Positions 18,159 to 26,719 of a DNA stretch of 64,000 nucleotides are shown one piece after another (within the stretch, counting starts at the first letter, position 1; the number at the start of each line of letters is the position of its first letter). The stretch comes from Thalassococcus profundi (GTDB taxonomy: Bacteria; Pseudomonadota; Alphaproteobacteria; Rhodobacterales; Rhodobacteraceae). The notes under the pieces are model-generated. The model was not told the DNA's origin. It saw nothing but the letters and a program-made list of their open reading frames with translations, and did no database searches. The DNA lies in contig NZ_QPMK01000005.1 in NCBI RefSeq assembly GCF_003344785.1, positions 221,091 to 285,090 of the forward strand. Reading direction: 5' to 3'. The translations under genes and the position numbers were made by a program.

Positions 18159-19418
18159 TTACTCCAACGCGTTGAGAAGCCGCAGCTTTTCGCCTGCATC
18201 GTCGGGGCGCGAGATCACCGCGGCGAGGTCCGCGAGCGACTGCACCGAATGCCCGGCGCGAAAGCTGTCCACATGCGGCAGCATCGCTCGGATGCCGGTC
18301 GCCTTGGGCGCGAACCCGTCCCAGCGCAGCAGCGGGTTGAGCCAGATGAGCCGCCGCGCCGAGAGGTGCAGCCGCTCCATCTCTTTCGCCAGAAGGCCGT
18401 CCGTGTCGCGGTCGAGTCCGTCGGTGATGAGCAGCACCACCGCCCCCTGCCCCATGACGCGGCGCGACCAGTCGCGATTGAACGCGTGCAGGCTGCTGGC
18501 GATGCGGGTGCCGCCTTCCCAGTCCTGCGCCTCTGCCCCCGCGGCCTTGAGCGCCGCGTCGACGTCACGGGTGGCGAGGTGCCGGGTGATGTTGGTGAGC
18601 CGGGTGCCGAATGTGAAGGCATGGACCTTGGCCCAGCCCGCGCCCTTCTCGTTGGCGACGGCATGCAGGAAATGCAGCACCATGCGGCTGTACTGGCTCA
18701 TCGACCCGGAAATGTCGCACAGCACCACGAGGTTCGGCCAGCGCGGGCGCGGCGTCTTGCGGGCGAGGCTGCGCATCTCGCCGCCCTGGCGCATCGACGC
18801 GCGGATGGTGCGGCGCCAGTCGGTCTGCCGCCCGGTGAGCGACGCCATGCCGCGCCGCGACGGGATCGGTTTCACCGGCAGGCGAAGCTGAGCCAGCATC
18901 TTCTTAGCCGCCGCGATCTCGGCGGTGGACATCTGTTCGAAATCAAGCCGCCGCAGCTTTTCCTCGGCGGACATGGTGAGCGAGGCGTCGACCTCGATCA
19001 CCGTCTCTTCTTCGCGCTCGGTTTCGGGCGGCTCGGGCATCTCGGGCGCCTTGCCGTCGAGCAGCGCCTCCGCGGCGCGCTTTTCCGCGGCTTCGGCGAT
19101 CTTGTCCTCCTGCACGCCGCGCACGGCGGGCAGCATCATCGACATCATGTGCTCGAGGTAGCGCGGATCGCGCCAATACAGCCGGAAGATCTGGTTGAAG
19201 GTGGCACGATGCTCGGGCCGGTTCACGAAACAGGCATGCAGCGTCCAGTAGAAGTCGCGCTTCTCGGTAAAGCCCGCGGCTTCGACGGCGCGGATGGCGT
19301 CGATGATCCGTCCCGGACCGATGGGCAGGCCCGCCCGCCGCAGGGCGCGGGCGAAATGGGTGATGTTGTTGGCGAGTTTCGGATTCTCTGGCAATTCGAG
19401 GGGCAGGTATTCCGGCAT
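18159..19418 (-). CDS. VWA domain protein, CoxE-like
   Basis: 419-residue protein of the CoxE-like group: a helical N-terminal half and a C-terminal von Willebrand A domain with the metal-binding site D-I-S-G-S-M-S near residue 230, T at V-L-L-I-T-D-G and a later D. These proteins work with MoxR-type AAA ATPases to insert or remodel cofactors or complexes; CoxE/CoxD act on the molybdenum-copper CO dehydrogenase. No CO dehydrogenase gene lies here, so the client is unknown. Its partner ATPase ends 208 bp upstream, separated by repeat B. Confidence 0.88.
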   Translation of the reverse strand: MPEYLPLELPENPKLANNITHFARALRRAGLPIGPGRIIDAIRAVEAAGFTEKRDFYWTLHACFVNRPEHRATFNQIFRLYWRDPRYLEHMMSMMLPAVRGVQEDKIAEAAEKRAAEALLDGKAPEMPEPPETEREEETVIEVDASLTMSAEEKLRRLDFEQMSTAEIAAAKKMLAQLRLPVKPIPSRRGMASLTGRQTDWRRTIRASMRQGGEMRSLARKTPRPRWPNLVVLCDISGSMSQYSRMVLHFLHAVANEKGAGWAKVHAFTFGTRLTNITRHLATRDVDAALKAAGAEAQDWEGGTRIASSLHAFNRDWSRRVMGQGAVVLLITDGLDRDTDGLLAKEMERLHLSARRLIWLNPLLRWDGFAPKATGIRAMLPHVDSFRAGHSVQSLADLAAVISRPDDAGEKLRLLNALE

Positions 19419-19551
19419 CAGACCCCTCCGGTCCGGGCCAGCGCCGACCCGCGGGGGGGCGCCTCTGACCGGCCCGCTTCACGCTTTATTCCCGCCAAAT
19501 TCGCACGCCGCACCGGCTGTGCACCCGGCTTTGCCAAAGCGCCGCCCCGAA

Positions 19552-19601
19552 GGGCGGGTCGGCGCTGGCCCGGCGGCCGCAAGCGGCCTTGATTCCGGGC
19601 C
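19552..19601 (+). repeat. Dispersed GC-rich repeat B, copy 2
   Basis: 50-bp element GGGCGGGTCGGCGCTGG... ending CCTTGATTCCGGGCC. An inverted partial copy (GGCCAGCGCCGACCCGC) lies about 110 bp to the left at 19437-19454, so the 19437-19601 interval could fold into one large cruciform or hairpin. It occupies the gap between the VWA and MoxR genes. Confidence 0.65.
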
Positions 19602-19626
19602 GGTCCGTTTTTGAAAGGTGTCTCCC

Positions 19627-20535
19627 TCACGCCGGCGCCAGACCGGCCCGCGCCTCGTCCAGAAGCCGCTTTGCCTCGGAGCCCTGCAGCTTCTGGATGT
19701 CGTCCTGATATTTCAGGATCGCCCCCAGCGTGTCGCTGATCACCTCCGGCGACAGGTCGATCACGTCGAGCGCCAGCAGGCATTTCGCCCAGTCGATGGT
19801 CTCGGCCACCCCCGGCTTCTTGAAGATGTCCTCGGTGCGCAGCATCTGCACGAAGGCCACGATCTCGCGGCTCAGCGTCTCGGCGGCTTCGGGCGCGCGG
19901 GCCTGCAGGATCTCGATCTCGCGGTCGAACGTCGGGTAGTCGACCCAGTGATACAGGCAGCGGCGTTTCAGCGCGTCATGCACCTCGCGCGTGCGGTTCG
20001 AGGTCAGGATGACGATGGGCGGCTCGGGCGCCTTGATCGTGCCAAGCTCGGGGATCGTCACCTGGAAATCCGACAGCGCTTCGAGCAGGAAGGCCTCGAA
20101 CGGTTCGTCGGTGCGGTCAAGCTCGTCGATCAGCAGCACCGGCGCGCCGTTTTCGTCGGGCCGCATCGCTTCGAGCAGGGGCCGTTCGACCAGGAACTCG
20201 TCCGAGAAAAGCTCGGCCTGCAGCGCCTTTCGGTCGGCGCCGCCCGATGCCTCGGCCGTGCGGATCGCCACCATCTGCGCGGGAAAGTTCCATTCGTAAA
20301 CCGCCGAGGCCGCGTCCAACCCCTCGTAGCATTGCAGCCGGATCAGCTTGCGGTTCAGCCCCGCCGCAAGCGCCTTGGCGATCTCGGTCTTGCCGACCCC
20401 CGCCTCGCCCTCGAGGAACAGCGGCCGGCCCAGCTTCAGCGACAGGAACACCACCGTCGCCAGAGCGCGGCCACAGACATAGCCGGTCTCCGCCAGCATG
20501 GTCTGCACGGCGTCGATGGATTGCGGGGTCTGCAT
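19627..20535 (-). CDS. MoxR-family AAA+ ATPase (CoxD-like)
   Basis: 302-residue MoxR-type AAA+ ATPase. Walker A G-E-A-G-V-G-K-T lies at about residues 44-51, Walker B L-L-I-D-E-L-D near 136, and sensor motif L-T-S-N-R-T-R-E near 180. The start at 20535 (M-Q-T-P) follows an AAAGGAG site. The frame stays open far upstream on this strand, but that extension is antisense to the glycosyltransferase gene and has no family support. It pairs with the downstream VWA protein, the usual chaperone pairing of this family. Confidence 0.92.
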   Translation of the reverse strand: MQTPQSIDAVQTMLAETGYVCGRALATVVFLSLKLGRPLFLEGEAGVGKTEIAKALAAGLNRKLIRLQCYEGLDAASAVYEWNFPAQMVAIRTAEASGGADRKALQAELFSDEFLVERPLLEAMRPDENGAPVLLIDELDRTDEPFEAFLLEALSDFQVTIPELGTIKAPEPPIVILTSNRTREVHDALKRRCLYHWVDYPTFDREIEILQARAPEAAETLSREIVAFVQMLRTEDIFKKPGVAETIDWAKCLLALDVIDLSPEVISDTLGAILKYQDDIQKLQGSEAKRLLDEARAGLAPA

Positions 20536-20772
20536 GGGCGCTCCTTTGGTTGGTCCGACCTTGCTGCACGGCAGGGCTGCGGGAATCAATAGCGCATAGG
20601 TCGCAATTGTCCCGTGCCCGCACTGCCGCGCAGACCGGTGAAAATGCCGCCACAGATTGACGGGCAAAGGCCAAGATGCCATGATTCGTTCAACAATAGC
20701 GGCTACGCGGGGCAAACCCCGAGCCAGGAGCGGTGACGATTTCATGACCCACGCAACGACAGGGCTGCGGCC

Positions 20773-21804
20773 ATGCGCGTAACGGCGGTGACCTGCGTCA
20801 AGAACGAAGGGCCGTTCCTTCTGGAATGGATCGCCTACAACCGGCTGATCGGGGTCACCGATTTCCTGTTCTATTCCAACGATTGCGACGACGGCACCGA
20901 TGCATTGCTGGATGCGCTGGCGGCCCGCGGCATGGTGGTGCACCTCCCCAATCCCGCCAAGGGGCGCAATTACCAGATGGAGGCGCTGAAACACAGCCAG
21001 CGGCAAGAGGTCGTGCAGGCCGCCGACTGGGTCTGGGTCGCGGATGTGGACGAGTTCCTGAATATCCACGCGGGCGACCACAGGATCCCGGCGCTGATCG
21101 ACGCCTGCGGCGATCCGCAGGCCATTTCCGTCACCTTCCAGTTCTTCGCCAACGACGGCATCGCGGATTTCGAGGATGCGCCGGTGATCGGGCAGTTTAC
21201 CCGCTCGCACAATCCCGACCTGTGGTGCGCCGAGACTGCGATCGAGGTCAAGACACTGGTGCGGCGGGATTTTCCGCTGCACTATTTCGGCGCGCACCGG
21301 CCATTTTTTCGCGACGGCCTGCCCTCGGAAAAGCGCCCGCGCTGGACCGACGGATCGGGCCGCGACGTGCCGCACAAGTTCCTGGTGGCCGCCAACCCGC
21401 GCCGCATCCGAAAGTTCCCCAGCGGCGGCGCGCGCGACTTCGCCACGCTCAACCACTACGCGCTGCGGTCGCTCGACAGCTACCTGGTCAAAAACGACCG
21501 CGGCGACGTGAACCGCGAGAACCGCGCCTTCGACGACACCTACTGGCGCGAACGCAACGACCCCGCCTGGGAAGATACCTCGATCCAGCGCCACCTGCCT
21601 GCGCTGCGCGACGCCATGGCCGAGCTGTGCGCCGACCCCGAGATCGCCGCCCTGCATACCGAGGCCGTCCGCCTGCACCGCGCCAAGCGCGACGCCCTGA
21701 TGGCCAAGCCCGATTACGCCCGGATGTACGACCAGCTGCGCGCGGCCCCGGCCCTGCCGCCGGGCGAGCCGGAGTTGATCGAGCAACTGGGGCTCGCATC
21801 GTGA
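20773..21804 (+). CDS. Glycosyltransferase, family 2-like (Glyco_tranf_2_4)
   Basis: 343-residue cytoplasmic glycosyltransferase of the GT-A fold. The start V-T-C-V-K-N-E-G-P-F-L-L-E-W (residues 6-19) is the nucleotide-sugar binding signature of this group, and D-V-D-E-F near residue 90 is the metal-binding DxD. The C-terminal third carries L-N-H-Y-A-L-R-S. It opens a cluster of six genes joined by overlaps or short gaps; its TGA overlaps the next GTG start. AGGG lies 8 bases before the ATG. The acceptor sugar is unknown. Confidence 0.88.
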   Translation: MRVTAVTCVKNEGPFLLEWIAYNRLIGVTDFLFYSNDCDDGTDALLDALAARGMVVHLPNPAKGRNYQMEALKHSQRQEVVQAADWVWVADVDEFLNIHAGDHRIPALIDACGDPQAISVTFQFFANDGIADFEDAPVIGQFTRSHNPDLWCAETAIEVKTLVRRDFPLHYFGAHRPFFRDGLPSEKRPRWTDGSGRDVPHKFLVAANPRRIRKFPSGGARDFATLNHYALRSLDSYLVKNDRGDVNRENRAFDDTYWRERNDPAWEDTSIQRHLPALRDAMAELCADPEIAALHTEAVRLHRAKRDALMAKPDYARMYDQLRAAPALPPGEPELIEQLGLAS

Positions 21805-22436
21805 CCGTGCGCGTCGTCAACCTCGGCCTGCCAAAAAGCGGCACGACGACGCTGGGCGTGGCGCTGGAACGCGCCGGGCTCACGGTCGCGGATTTCAAGA
21901 TCCGCCGCGGCAAGAGCCCCGATCCCGACATCGCCGGGTCTTTCGTCGCACGCCAGATGTACGAAGGATATTTCCGCACCGGCGACCCGCTCGACCGGTT
22001 GCAAGGTTTCGACGCGCTGACCGAGATCAGCGTGCTCAACCGCGATCTCTGTCTCTGGCCGCAGACCGATTTCGGCATTCTGGACGCCCTGCGCCGCCAT
22101 CATCCCGAGCTCAGGTTCGTAGCCTCGATGCGCGACGCGCGCGAGATGTCCGGCAGCATGCTGCGCTGGTCCGACCTGGGCACCGACCGGCTGCCGCAAG
22201 GCCAGGTGCCGGGTCTGCCGCGGGGCTTCGGCGAGACGACACTGGAGCGTGTGCAGTGGATCGAGGCGCATCACGCCTTCCTGCGCGCCATCTTTGCCGG
22301 CGACGACCGGTTCCTGGAATACGACACCGCCGCCCCAGACGCACGCGAGACGGTCTCGGCCTTTCTGGGCATCGACCTGCCCTGGTGGGGCCGCGCCAAC
22401 GAAAACACCGGCTTCCGGGCCAAGGGCGTGGCGTGA
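21801..22436 (+). CDS. Sulfotransferase-family protein
   Basis: 211-residue protein with the PAPS 5'-phosphosulfate loop L-G-L-P-K-S-G-T-T-T-L near residues 7-17 and a 3'-phosphate region around S-M-R-D-A-R-E near residue 110. This is a compact sulfotransferase that would move sulfate from PAPS to a sugar or lipid. It starts with GTG at 21801, overlapping the stop of the glycosyltransferase (GTGA), and its own TGA overlaps the next ATG. Translational coupling suggests it modifies the same product. Confidence 0.85.
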   Translation: MTVRVVNLGLPKSGTTTLGVALERAGLTVADFKIRRGKSPDPDIAGSFVARQMYEGYFRTGDPLDRLQGFDALTEISVLNRDLCLWPQTDFGILDALRRHHPELRFVASMRDAREMSGSMLRWSDLGTDRLPQGQVPGLPRGFGETTLERVQWIEAHHAFLRAIFAGDDRFLEYDTAAPDARETVSAFLGIDLPWWGRANENTGFRAKGVA

Positions 22437-24835
22437 TGCGGATTTACATCCATATCGGTCTCGATGCGCAGGCCTGCGAACGGATGCAGCGTATCCTCGA
22501 CGCCAAACGCGACCAACTGGTGACCAAGGGCGTGCTCTATGCCCGCAGCCCCGGCGCGAGCAATCACACGCGGCTATTCATGGCCGTGACTGACCCCGGG
22601 ACCGTGGACTGCCTGCGGTTCAACCGCGGCTTCATCGCGCCGGACAAGCAGCAGGTGCTTTACGACGACGTGGCGCGCGGCCTTGCGGCCGAGGTGGCGC
22701 GGGTGCAGCCCGAAACGCTGATCCTCTCGGCGCATCAGCTGGGCGTCTCGCTGGCCTCCGCGTCGGAGTTGCAGCGCCTGCGCGGGCTGCTGCTGCCGCT
22801 CTCGGACGATATCCGCATCGTGGCCCATGTGGACGATCCCGCCCGCCTGCTGACCCGCCGCTACGCCGCGCAAGTGCTCGAAGGCCGGTCGCGCGACCTG
22901 TCGCTGGAGCTGGGGCTGCACGATGCGCCCGACTGGTGGGACGCGGCGCTGGCCACCCGGCCAGAGATCGACCCGGCGGCAGGGCAGTTCCACGAGGTGC
23001 AGGGCGCCTGTTGCTGGCTCGACCTCGCACGGCTGGTGCGGGAATGGGACGCGGTTTTTGGCGCGGGCGCCACGCAACTGCACAGCGTCGACCGCGACAC
23101 GCTCTGGTCCGAAGCGGGTCCGGAGGTGCTGCGCCAGTGCTTCGACATCGCCGACAGCATCGGCAAGGCCGAGGCGAAAGCGCCGCCGCGCGATCCCTCC
23201 GCCGCCTGGCTGACGCGCTGCCGGCTCTTCAACGACACGGTGCTGCGGCTCCTGGGGCGCAGCGACCAGATCCTGCCGCGCCCGCTCTGGCACAAGTTCC
23301 TCGGCGAGATCAAGGTCGGCGGCGATCCCATCGACCCCGGCGCCCTCTCGGCCCTGTCGCGGCGCTTCGCCGACGACCTCGCGGCGCTGGCCACGGCGCA
23401 TCCCGGCCTCGATCCGGCGCAGATGGCGCCCGCTGCACCCGCGCCCGACTGGACCGAGACCGACCCCACCCGCGGCTTCCGCGCCACGCAATACCTGCTG
23501 GCCTTCCGCTGGCGCATCAAGCAGGCCACCAAGGAAGCGCTGGCCGACAAGGCCGCCGACCTCGCGCGCCTCAACGGGTCGACGACGCCCGCACGGGCGG
23601 AAGAGACGGCGCCCCCCACGCCTGCCGCGATGGACGCGCTCGACGCCGGCCTGTCGCCCTCTGCGCAAAAGGTCATGCCGCCGCTGGCCAAGCAGAATTT
23701 CGCCAAGCTGCAACGCTCGATCTTCGCCCCCCACAATCGCCTTGGCCGTGTCAACGAAGAGGAACTGGCCGCCGCCTACACACCGATGCCGCCGCGTACC
23801 CTGCCCTCTGGCAGCAGCGGCAACGTCATCGTCGGCTGCATGAAGAACGAGGCGCCCTATATCGTCGAATGGGTCGCTTTTCACCGCGCCATCGGGGTCG
23901 ACGATTTCCTCATCTACACCAACGGCTGCGAGGACGGCACTAGCGAAATCCTCGACCGCTTGCAGGAGATGGGCGTGCTCCAGCACCGCAACAACGACAA
24001 CTGGAAAGGCAATTCGCCGCAACAATACGCGCTCAACCAGGCGCTCAAGGAACCCGTGATCAAGAACGCGGACTGGATCATCCACATCGACGTGGACGAG
24101 TTCATGAACGTGCGCTGCGGCAACGGCACGCTGGACGATTTCTTCGAACGCGTCCCCGATGCCACCAATGTCGCCATGACCTGGCGGCTCTTCGGGCACA
24201 ACGGCGTCACCACCTTGTCGGACGACTTCGTCATCGACCAGTTCGACACCTGCGCGCCGAAATACTGCCCCAAGCCGCACACGGTCTGGGGCTTCAAGAC
24301 CATGTTCCGCAACATCGGCGCCTACGAGAAGATCTCCTGCCACCGCCCGAACAAGCTCGACGCCGCCTTCGAGGACAAGGTGCGCTGGGTCAACGGCTCG
24401 GGTCTCGACATGACGTCCGAGGTCAAGACCAACGGCTGGCGCAATTCCAAGAAATCCATCGGCTACGACCTTCTGCAGCTCAATCACTACGCCCTGCGCT
24501 CGGCGGAATCCTTCCTCATCAAGCGCCAGAGGGGCCGCGCGCTGCATGTCGACCGGTCGATCGGCATCAACTACTGGATCCGCATGGACTGGTCGGATTT
24601 CAAGGACATCACCATCAAGCGCAACAGCCCGCGCCTGCGCACCGAATACGACCGGCTGATGGCCAATCCGGAGCTGGCGAAATGGCACCGATCGGGCCTG
24701 GACTGGCACCGCGCCAAGGCCGACGAGCTGCACGCCAACCCCGAATTCGAAGACCTCTACCAGCAGGCGCTCGGCCTGCGGCTCACGGAAACCGAGCGGG
24801 TGGCCTATGCCCTCGCCCTCGACATGGAGAGCTGA
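22436..24835 (+). CDS. Fusion: degenerate sulfotransferase-like domain plus glycosyltransferase
   Basis: 799-residue two-domain protein. Residues 1-360 begin I-Y-I-H-I-G-L-D-A-Q-A-C-E-R, aligning by eye with the I-H-I-G-L-H-K-T-G-T-T of sulfotransferases, but the K-T-G-T-T phosphate loop is gone, so sulfate transfer is unlikely. A Pro/Ala/Thr-rich linker follows (about 385-450). Residues 462-760 form a Glyco_tranf_2_4 domain with C-M-K-N-E-A-P-Y, an N-G-C-E-D-G-T segment and D-V-D-E-F near residue 551. The start at 22436 overlaps the preceding stop. The N-terminal domain may bind acceptor or partner. Confidence 0.82.
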   Translation: MRIYIHIGLDAQACERMQRILDAKRDQLVTKGVLYARSPGASNHTRLFMAVTDPGTVDCLRFNRGFIAPDKQQVLYDDVARGLAAEVARVQPETLILSAHQLGVSLASASELQRLRGLLLPLSDDIRIVAHVDDPARLLTRRYAAQVLEGRSRDLSLELGLHDAPDWWDAALATRPEIDPAAGQFHEVQGACCWLDLARLVREWDAVFGAGATQLHSVDRDTLWSEAGPEVLRQCFDIADSIGKAEAKAPPRDPSAAWLTRCRLFNDTVLRLLGRSDQILPRPLWHKFLGEIKVGGDPIDPGALSALSRRFADDLAALATAHPGLDPAQMAPAAPAPDWTETDPTRGFRATQYLLAFRWRIKQATKEALADKAADLARLNGSTTPARAEETAPPTPAAMDALDAGLSPSAQKVMPPLAKQNFAKLQRSIFAPHNRLGRVNEEELAAAYTPMPPRTLPSGSSGNVIVGCMKNEAPYIVEWVAFHRAIGVDDFLIYTNGCEDGTSEILDRLQEMGVLQHRNNDNWKGNSPQQYALNQALKEPVIKNADWIIHIDVDEFMNVRCGNGTLDDFFERVPDATNVAMTWRLFGHNGVTTLSDDFVIDQFDTCAPKYCPKPHTVWGFKTMFRNIGAYEKISCHRPNKLDAAFEDKVRWVNGSGLDMTSEVKTNGWRNSKKSIGYDLLQLNHYALRSAESFLIKRQRGRALHVDRSIGINYWIRMDWSDFKDITIKRNSPRLRTEYDRLMANPELAKWHRSGLDWHRAKADELHANPEFEDLYQQALGLRLTETERVAYALALDMES

Positions 24836-24837
24836 GC

Positions 24838-25536
24838 ATGGACGGCGCCCCCACCCCCCGCGACCCCTTCCTGCGCTCGCGCGGCATGAAGATCCCCAAG
24901 CATCCGCAGATCACCACCGGTCGCATCCGCGGCGCCATCAAGGGCGAAACCTACGAGCGCAAGGAATGCGACGCGGTGATGCGCATGGTGCAGGACGATG
25001 ACGTGGTGCTCGAACTGGGCGGCGGCATCGGCTACATGTCGACGCTGATCGCCACGCACAAGAAGGTCCGCACGGTCCATACCTACGAGGCCAACCCGAC
25101 CCTCATTCCCTATATCCGCTCGGTGCACGAGGCCAACGAGGTGACCAACGTCACCGTGCACAACGCCCTGCTGGCGGATGGTCCGGGCGAGCCGGTGCCC
25201 TTCTACGTGCGGCAGAATTTCCTCGGCTCGTCGATGGACAAGTCCATCGACGAGGACAGCATCGTCAGCACCGAAATGATCGAACAGCGCGACATCAATG
25301 CCGTGCTGGCCGAGCTGAAACCCACCGTGCTGGTCTGCGACATCGAAGGCGCCGAGGCGCATCTGCTGCCCGCCGCCGATCTCTCGTGCCTGCGCGTCGC
25401 CATCGTGGAACTGCACCCGCAGTGGATCGGCCAAGCGGGCGTGCAGGCGGTCTTCGACACCATGCACCGTGCCGGCCTCACCTATTTCCCCAAGGCTTCC
25501 GAGGCCAAGGTCGTGTCCTTCAGGAAGGGCTGGTAA
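24838..25536 (+). CDS. FkbM-family methyltransferase
   Basis: 232-residue S-adenosylmethionine-dependent methyltransferase of the FkbM type. The SAM-binding loop V-L-E-L-G-G-G-I-G-Y lies at about residues 54-63, a following acidic residue is in Y-E-A-N-P, and V-C-D-I-E-G-A-E near residue 165 is the family's second signature. FkbM enzymes O-methylate sugars or polyketides; here, between glycosyltransferases, methylation of a glycan is likely. The gene starts 2 bp after the previous stop. Confidence 0.9.
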   Translation: MDGAPTPRDPFLRSRGMKIPKHPQITTGRIRGAIKGETYERKECDAVMRMVQDDDVVLELGGGIGYMSTLIATHKKVRTVHTYEANPTLIPYIRSVHEANEVTNVTVHNALLADGPGEPVPFYVRQNFLGSSMDKSIDEDSIVSTEMIEQRDINAVLAELKPTVLVCDIEGAEAHLLPAADLSCLRVAIVELHPQWIGQAGVQAVFDTMHRAGLTYFPKASEAKVVSFRKGW

Positions 25537-25540
25537 GCCT

Positions 25541-26599
25541 TTGAACATCCTCGCCGTTCTCTGCGTCCGCAACGAGGCGGCGTTCCTGCTGGACTGGCTG
25601 GCGCATCACCAGGCCTGCGGCGTGACCCACGTGCTTGCGCTCAGCAACGCCTGCGACGACGGCACCGACGCGATGCTGGACCGGCTGGCCGAGCTGGGCC
25701 ACGTCACCCACATCCGCAACGACGGCCCCTACGACAAGGGAGGCATCCAGTTCACCGGCCTCAAGCTGGCCGACAAGTCCGAGGCGGTGGCCCGCGCCGA
25801 CTGGATCCTGCCGCTCGACATCGACGAATTCGTCAACATCCACGTGGGCGACCGGACCGTTCCCGCCCTGCTCGCCGCCCTGCCCGAGGCCACGGCGATC
25901 ACCCTGACCTGGCGGCTTTTCGGCAATGCGGGCGTGGTGCGCTACGAGGACAGGCCGGTGCCTCAGCAGTTCACCCGTGCGGCGCCCGTCATCATGCACT
26001 GGCCGTGGCGGTCGGCGATGTTCAAGACGCTCTACCGCAACGACAGGACCTATCGGAACCTCGGCGTGCACCGCCCGCGCAACCCGGTCAAGGACCGGCT
26101 GGCCGAGGCGCGCTGGTTCGACGGCGAGGGTCGCCCGCTCGAAGCTCAGTTCGCCACGCGCCGCATCTTTTCCACCTATGGCCGGTCGAACTACCACCTC
26201 GCGCAGCTCAACCATTACCCTCTGGGCGCGATGGAAAGCTACGTGCTCAAGGCCGCCCGGGGCCGCGCCGTGCACACCGATCACCTGCTGGGGCTGGATT
26301 ACTGGGTGGAACGGAATTTCAACACAGACACCGACGACACGATCCTGGCGCTGGCCGACCGCGCCGCCGCGATCCGCGCCACGCTGGCCGCCGATCCGGC
26401 ACTGGCCGCCTTGCACAACACCGCCGTCGACTGGCGGCACGCCCGGTTCCGGGCGCTGATGGCCGAAGAACCCTTTCGCGCGCTCTTCGGCCGCCTGCTG
26501 ATGACCCCGCCGTCGCAGCCCCTGCCCGAAGCCGTGGCCCGGGTCCTGATCGGCCACGCCACCCGCGCCCGCGCCAGGGACACGGCAAACGCCCCCTGA
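25541..26599 (+). CDS. Glycosyltransferase, family 2-like (Glyco_tranf_2_4)
   Basis: 352-residue paralogue of the first glycosyltransferase in the cluster. It starts N-I-L-A-V-L-C-V-R-N-E-A-A-F-L-L-D-W and carries A-C-D-D-G-T-D and D-I-D-E-F near residue 92. A TTG start at 25541 was chosen because it lies 4 bp after the FkbM stop and gives the family N-terminus; the in-frame extension to 25469 would overlap FkbM. The C-terminal L-N-H-Y-P-L-G is equivalent to L-N-H-Y-A-L-R in the other two copies. Donor and acceptor are unknown. Confidence 0.85.
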   Translation: MNILAVLCVRNEAAFLLDWLAHHQACGVTHVLALSNACDDGTDAMLDRLAELGHVTHIRNDGPYDKGGIQFTGLKLADKSEAVARADWILPLDIDEFVNIHVGDRTVPALLAALPEATAITLTWRLFGNAGVVRYEDRPVPQQFTRAAPVIMHWPWRSAMFKTLYRNDRTYRNLGVHRPRNPVKDRLAEARWFDGEGRPLEAQFATRRIFSTYGRSNYHLAQLNHYPLGAMESYVLKAARGRAVHTDHLLGLDYWVERNFNTDTDDTILALADRAAAIRATLAADPALAALHNTAVDWRHARFRALMAEEPFRALFGRLLMTPPSQPLPEAVARVLIGHATRARARDTANAP

Positions 26600-26719
26600 A
26601 TTTCGCGCATTCGGCGCAATTTGGCCGCAAAGCCTTGGCATGTTTTCCTCAAACGAGCCCCGCAGGGGGCCATCGCAAAGCGCCCCGCCGCGGGCCATTG
26701 CCATGAGGAATACGAGTGG

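Noticed and set aside
20744..20782. A 12-codon frame overlapping the first glycosyltransferase start, as a possible leader peptide
   Set aside because: The nearest ribosome-site-like AGGAG is 13 bases away, the peptide has no regulatory codon run and no attenuator hairpin follows.
20536..21786. A reading frame on the minus strand that extends the MoxR-type ATPase upstream by more than 400 codons
   Set aside because: It is antisense to a well-supported glycosyltransferase, has no family similarity, and a good ribosome site marks the start at 20535.
22574..24733. A 719-codon open frame on the minus strand opposite the fused glycosyltransferase
   Set aside because: Its product is Arg/Gly/Val-rich with a codon pattern mirroring the real gene; this is a usual side effect of high GC content.
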